Shown here: in pieces, positions 63,609 to 64,000 of the stretch
Layout: each line of letters opens with the position of its first letter
Numbering within the stretch: the first letter of the stretch is position 1
Made by a program: the position numbers and the translations under genes
The notes under the pieces: model-generated
Told to the model about the DNA's origin: nothing
What the model saw: the letters and a program-made list of their open reading frames with translations, nothing else
Databases searched by the model: none
DNA from: Hydrocarboniphaga effusa AP103
GTDB taxonomy: Bacteria; Pseudomonadota; Gammaproteobacteria; Nevskiales; Nevskiaceae
Length of the DNA: 64,000 bases
Direction of reading: 5' to 3'
Assembly (NCBI RefSeq): GCF_000271305.1
Contig: NZ_AKGD01000001.1
Location: 806,001-870,000, forward strand

Positions 63609-64000
<392 letters not shown>

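Overview
The window is a dense, high-GC (roughly 65%) bacterial chromosome segment with about 64 protein genes on both strands, short intergenic gaps and no tRNA, rRNA, CRISPR array, phage or insertion sequence that I can recognise. The gene set points to an aerobic Gammaproteobacterium: pncC-thpR-recA-recX followed by alaS, mpl, pmbA, rnd, dusB, azurin, a short adenylate kinase, YggN- and YqjE-like proteins, and an enteric-style attenuated ilv operon. Several genes for acyl-CoA and hydrophobic-substrate metabolism would suit a Nevskiales/Xanthomonadales-like lineage, but that placement is a guess. It reads as ordinary chromosome, not a mobile island.

Region by region. 1-9.8 kb: end of an outer-membrane barrel gene, a Tat-exported sulfatase with an unusual active-site motif, an NTF2-like protein, a lipoprotein metallo-beta-lactamase-fold hydrolase, an SDR, an aldo/keto reductase diverging from a TetR regulator across twin operators, then a class III CoA-transferase overlapping an amidohydrolase. 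9.8-15 kb: hotdog thioesterase-ybaK pair, small hypotheticals, a sirtuin-MFS exporter pair, a small iron-permease-like protein. 15-19.4 kb: ergothioneine genes egtB-egtD and an operon of four small membrane proteins related to YqjD/YqjE. 19.4-31.9 kb: a sigma-54 activator, a racemase-like CoA-transferase, one ABC transporter whose permease and ATPase genes are 6.8 kb apart, a complete tetR-tolC-MFP-RND efflux operon between them, and a MerR/B12-type regulator.

32-44 kb: housekeeping and stress genes (pmbA, a secreted charged peptide, an AspH-type hydroxylase, a membrane protein-mpl pair, rnd, adk, ppa, a cold-shock gene, a saccharopine dehydrogenase-like oxidoreductase, azurin, gloA) and a two-gene unit in which a malate/lactate dehydrogenase overlaps an ACT-domain protein. 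Convergent genes here are separated by strikingly long perfect hairpins. 44-48 kb: YggN-like gene and the branched-chain amino acid operon ilvL-ilvG-ilvE, with a readable leader peptide and attenuator but no ilvM between ilvG and ilvE. 48-53.5 kb: alpha/beta hydrolase, histone H1-like Lys/Ala-rich protein with a 54-bp tandem repeat, dusB, a receiver-coiled-coil protein, a second saccharopine dehydrogenase-like gene with DUF423, and a duplicated DUF2845 protein. 53.5-64 kb: DsbD-type disulfide reductase, an operon of separate GAF protein, cytosolic histidine kinase, NarL-type regulator and sodium/solute symporter, then pncC-thpR-recA-recX, a TetA-like MFS gene and the start of alaS.

The clearest regulatory logic visible in the DNA is the ilv attenuator, the tetR promoter with its palindrome between -35 and -10, and the paired 14-bp operators of the tetR/aldo-keto reductase divergon. 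I found no obviously new defence or biosynthetic system; the less usual items are the dehydrogenase-ACT pair, the separate-GAF sensory operon, the split ABC transporter and a possible small RNA before an orphan terminator at 21.15 kb.
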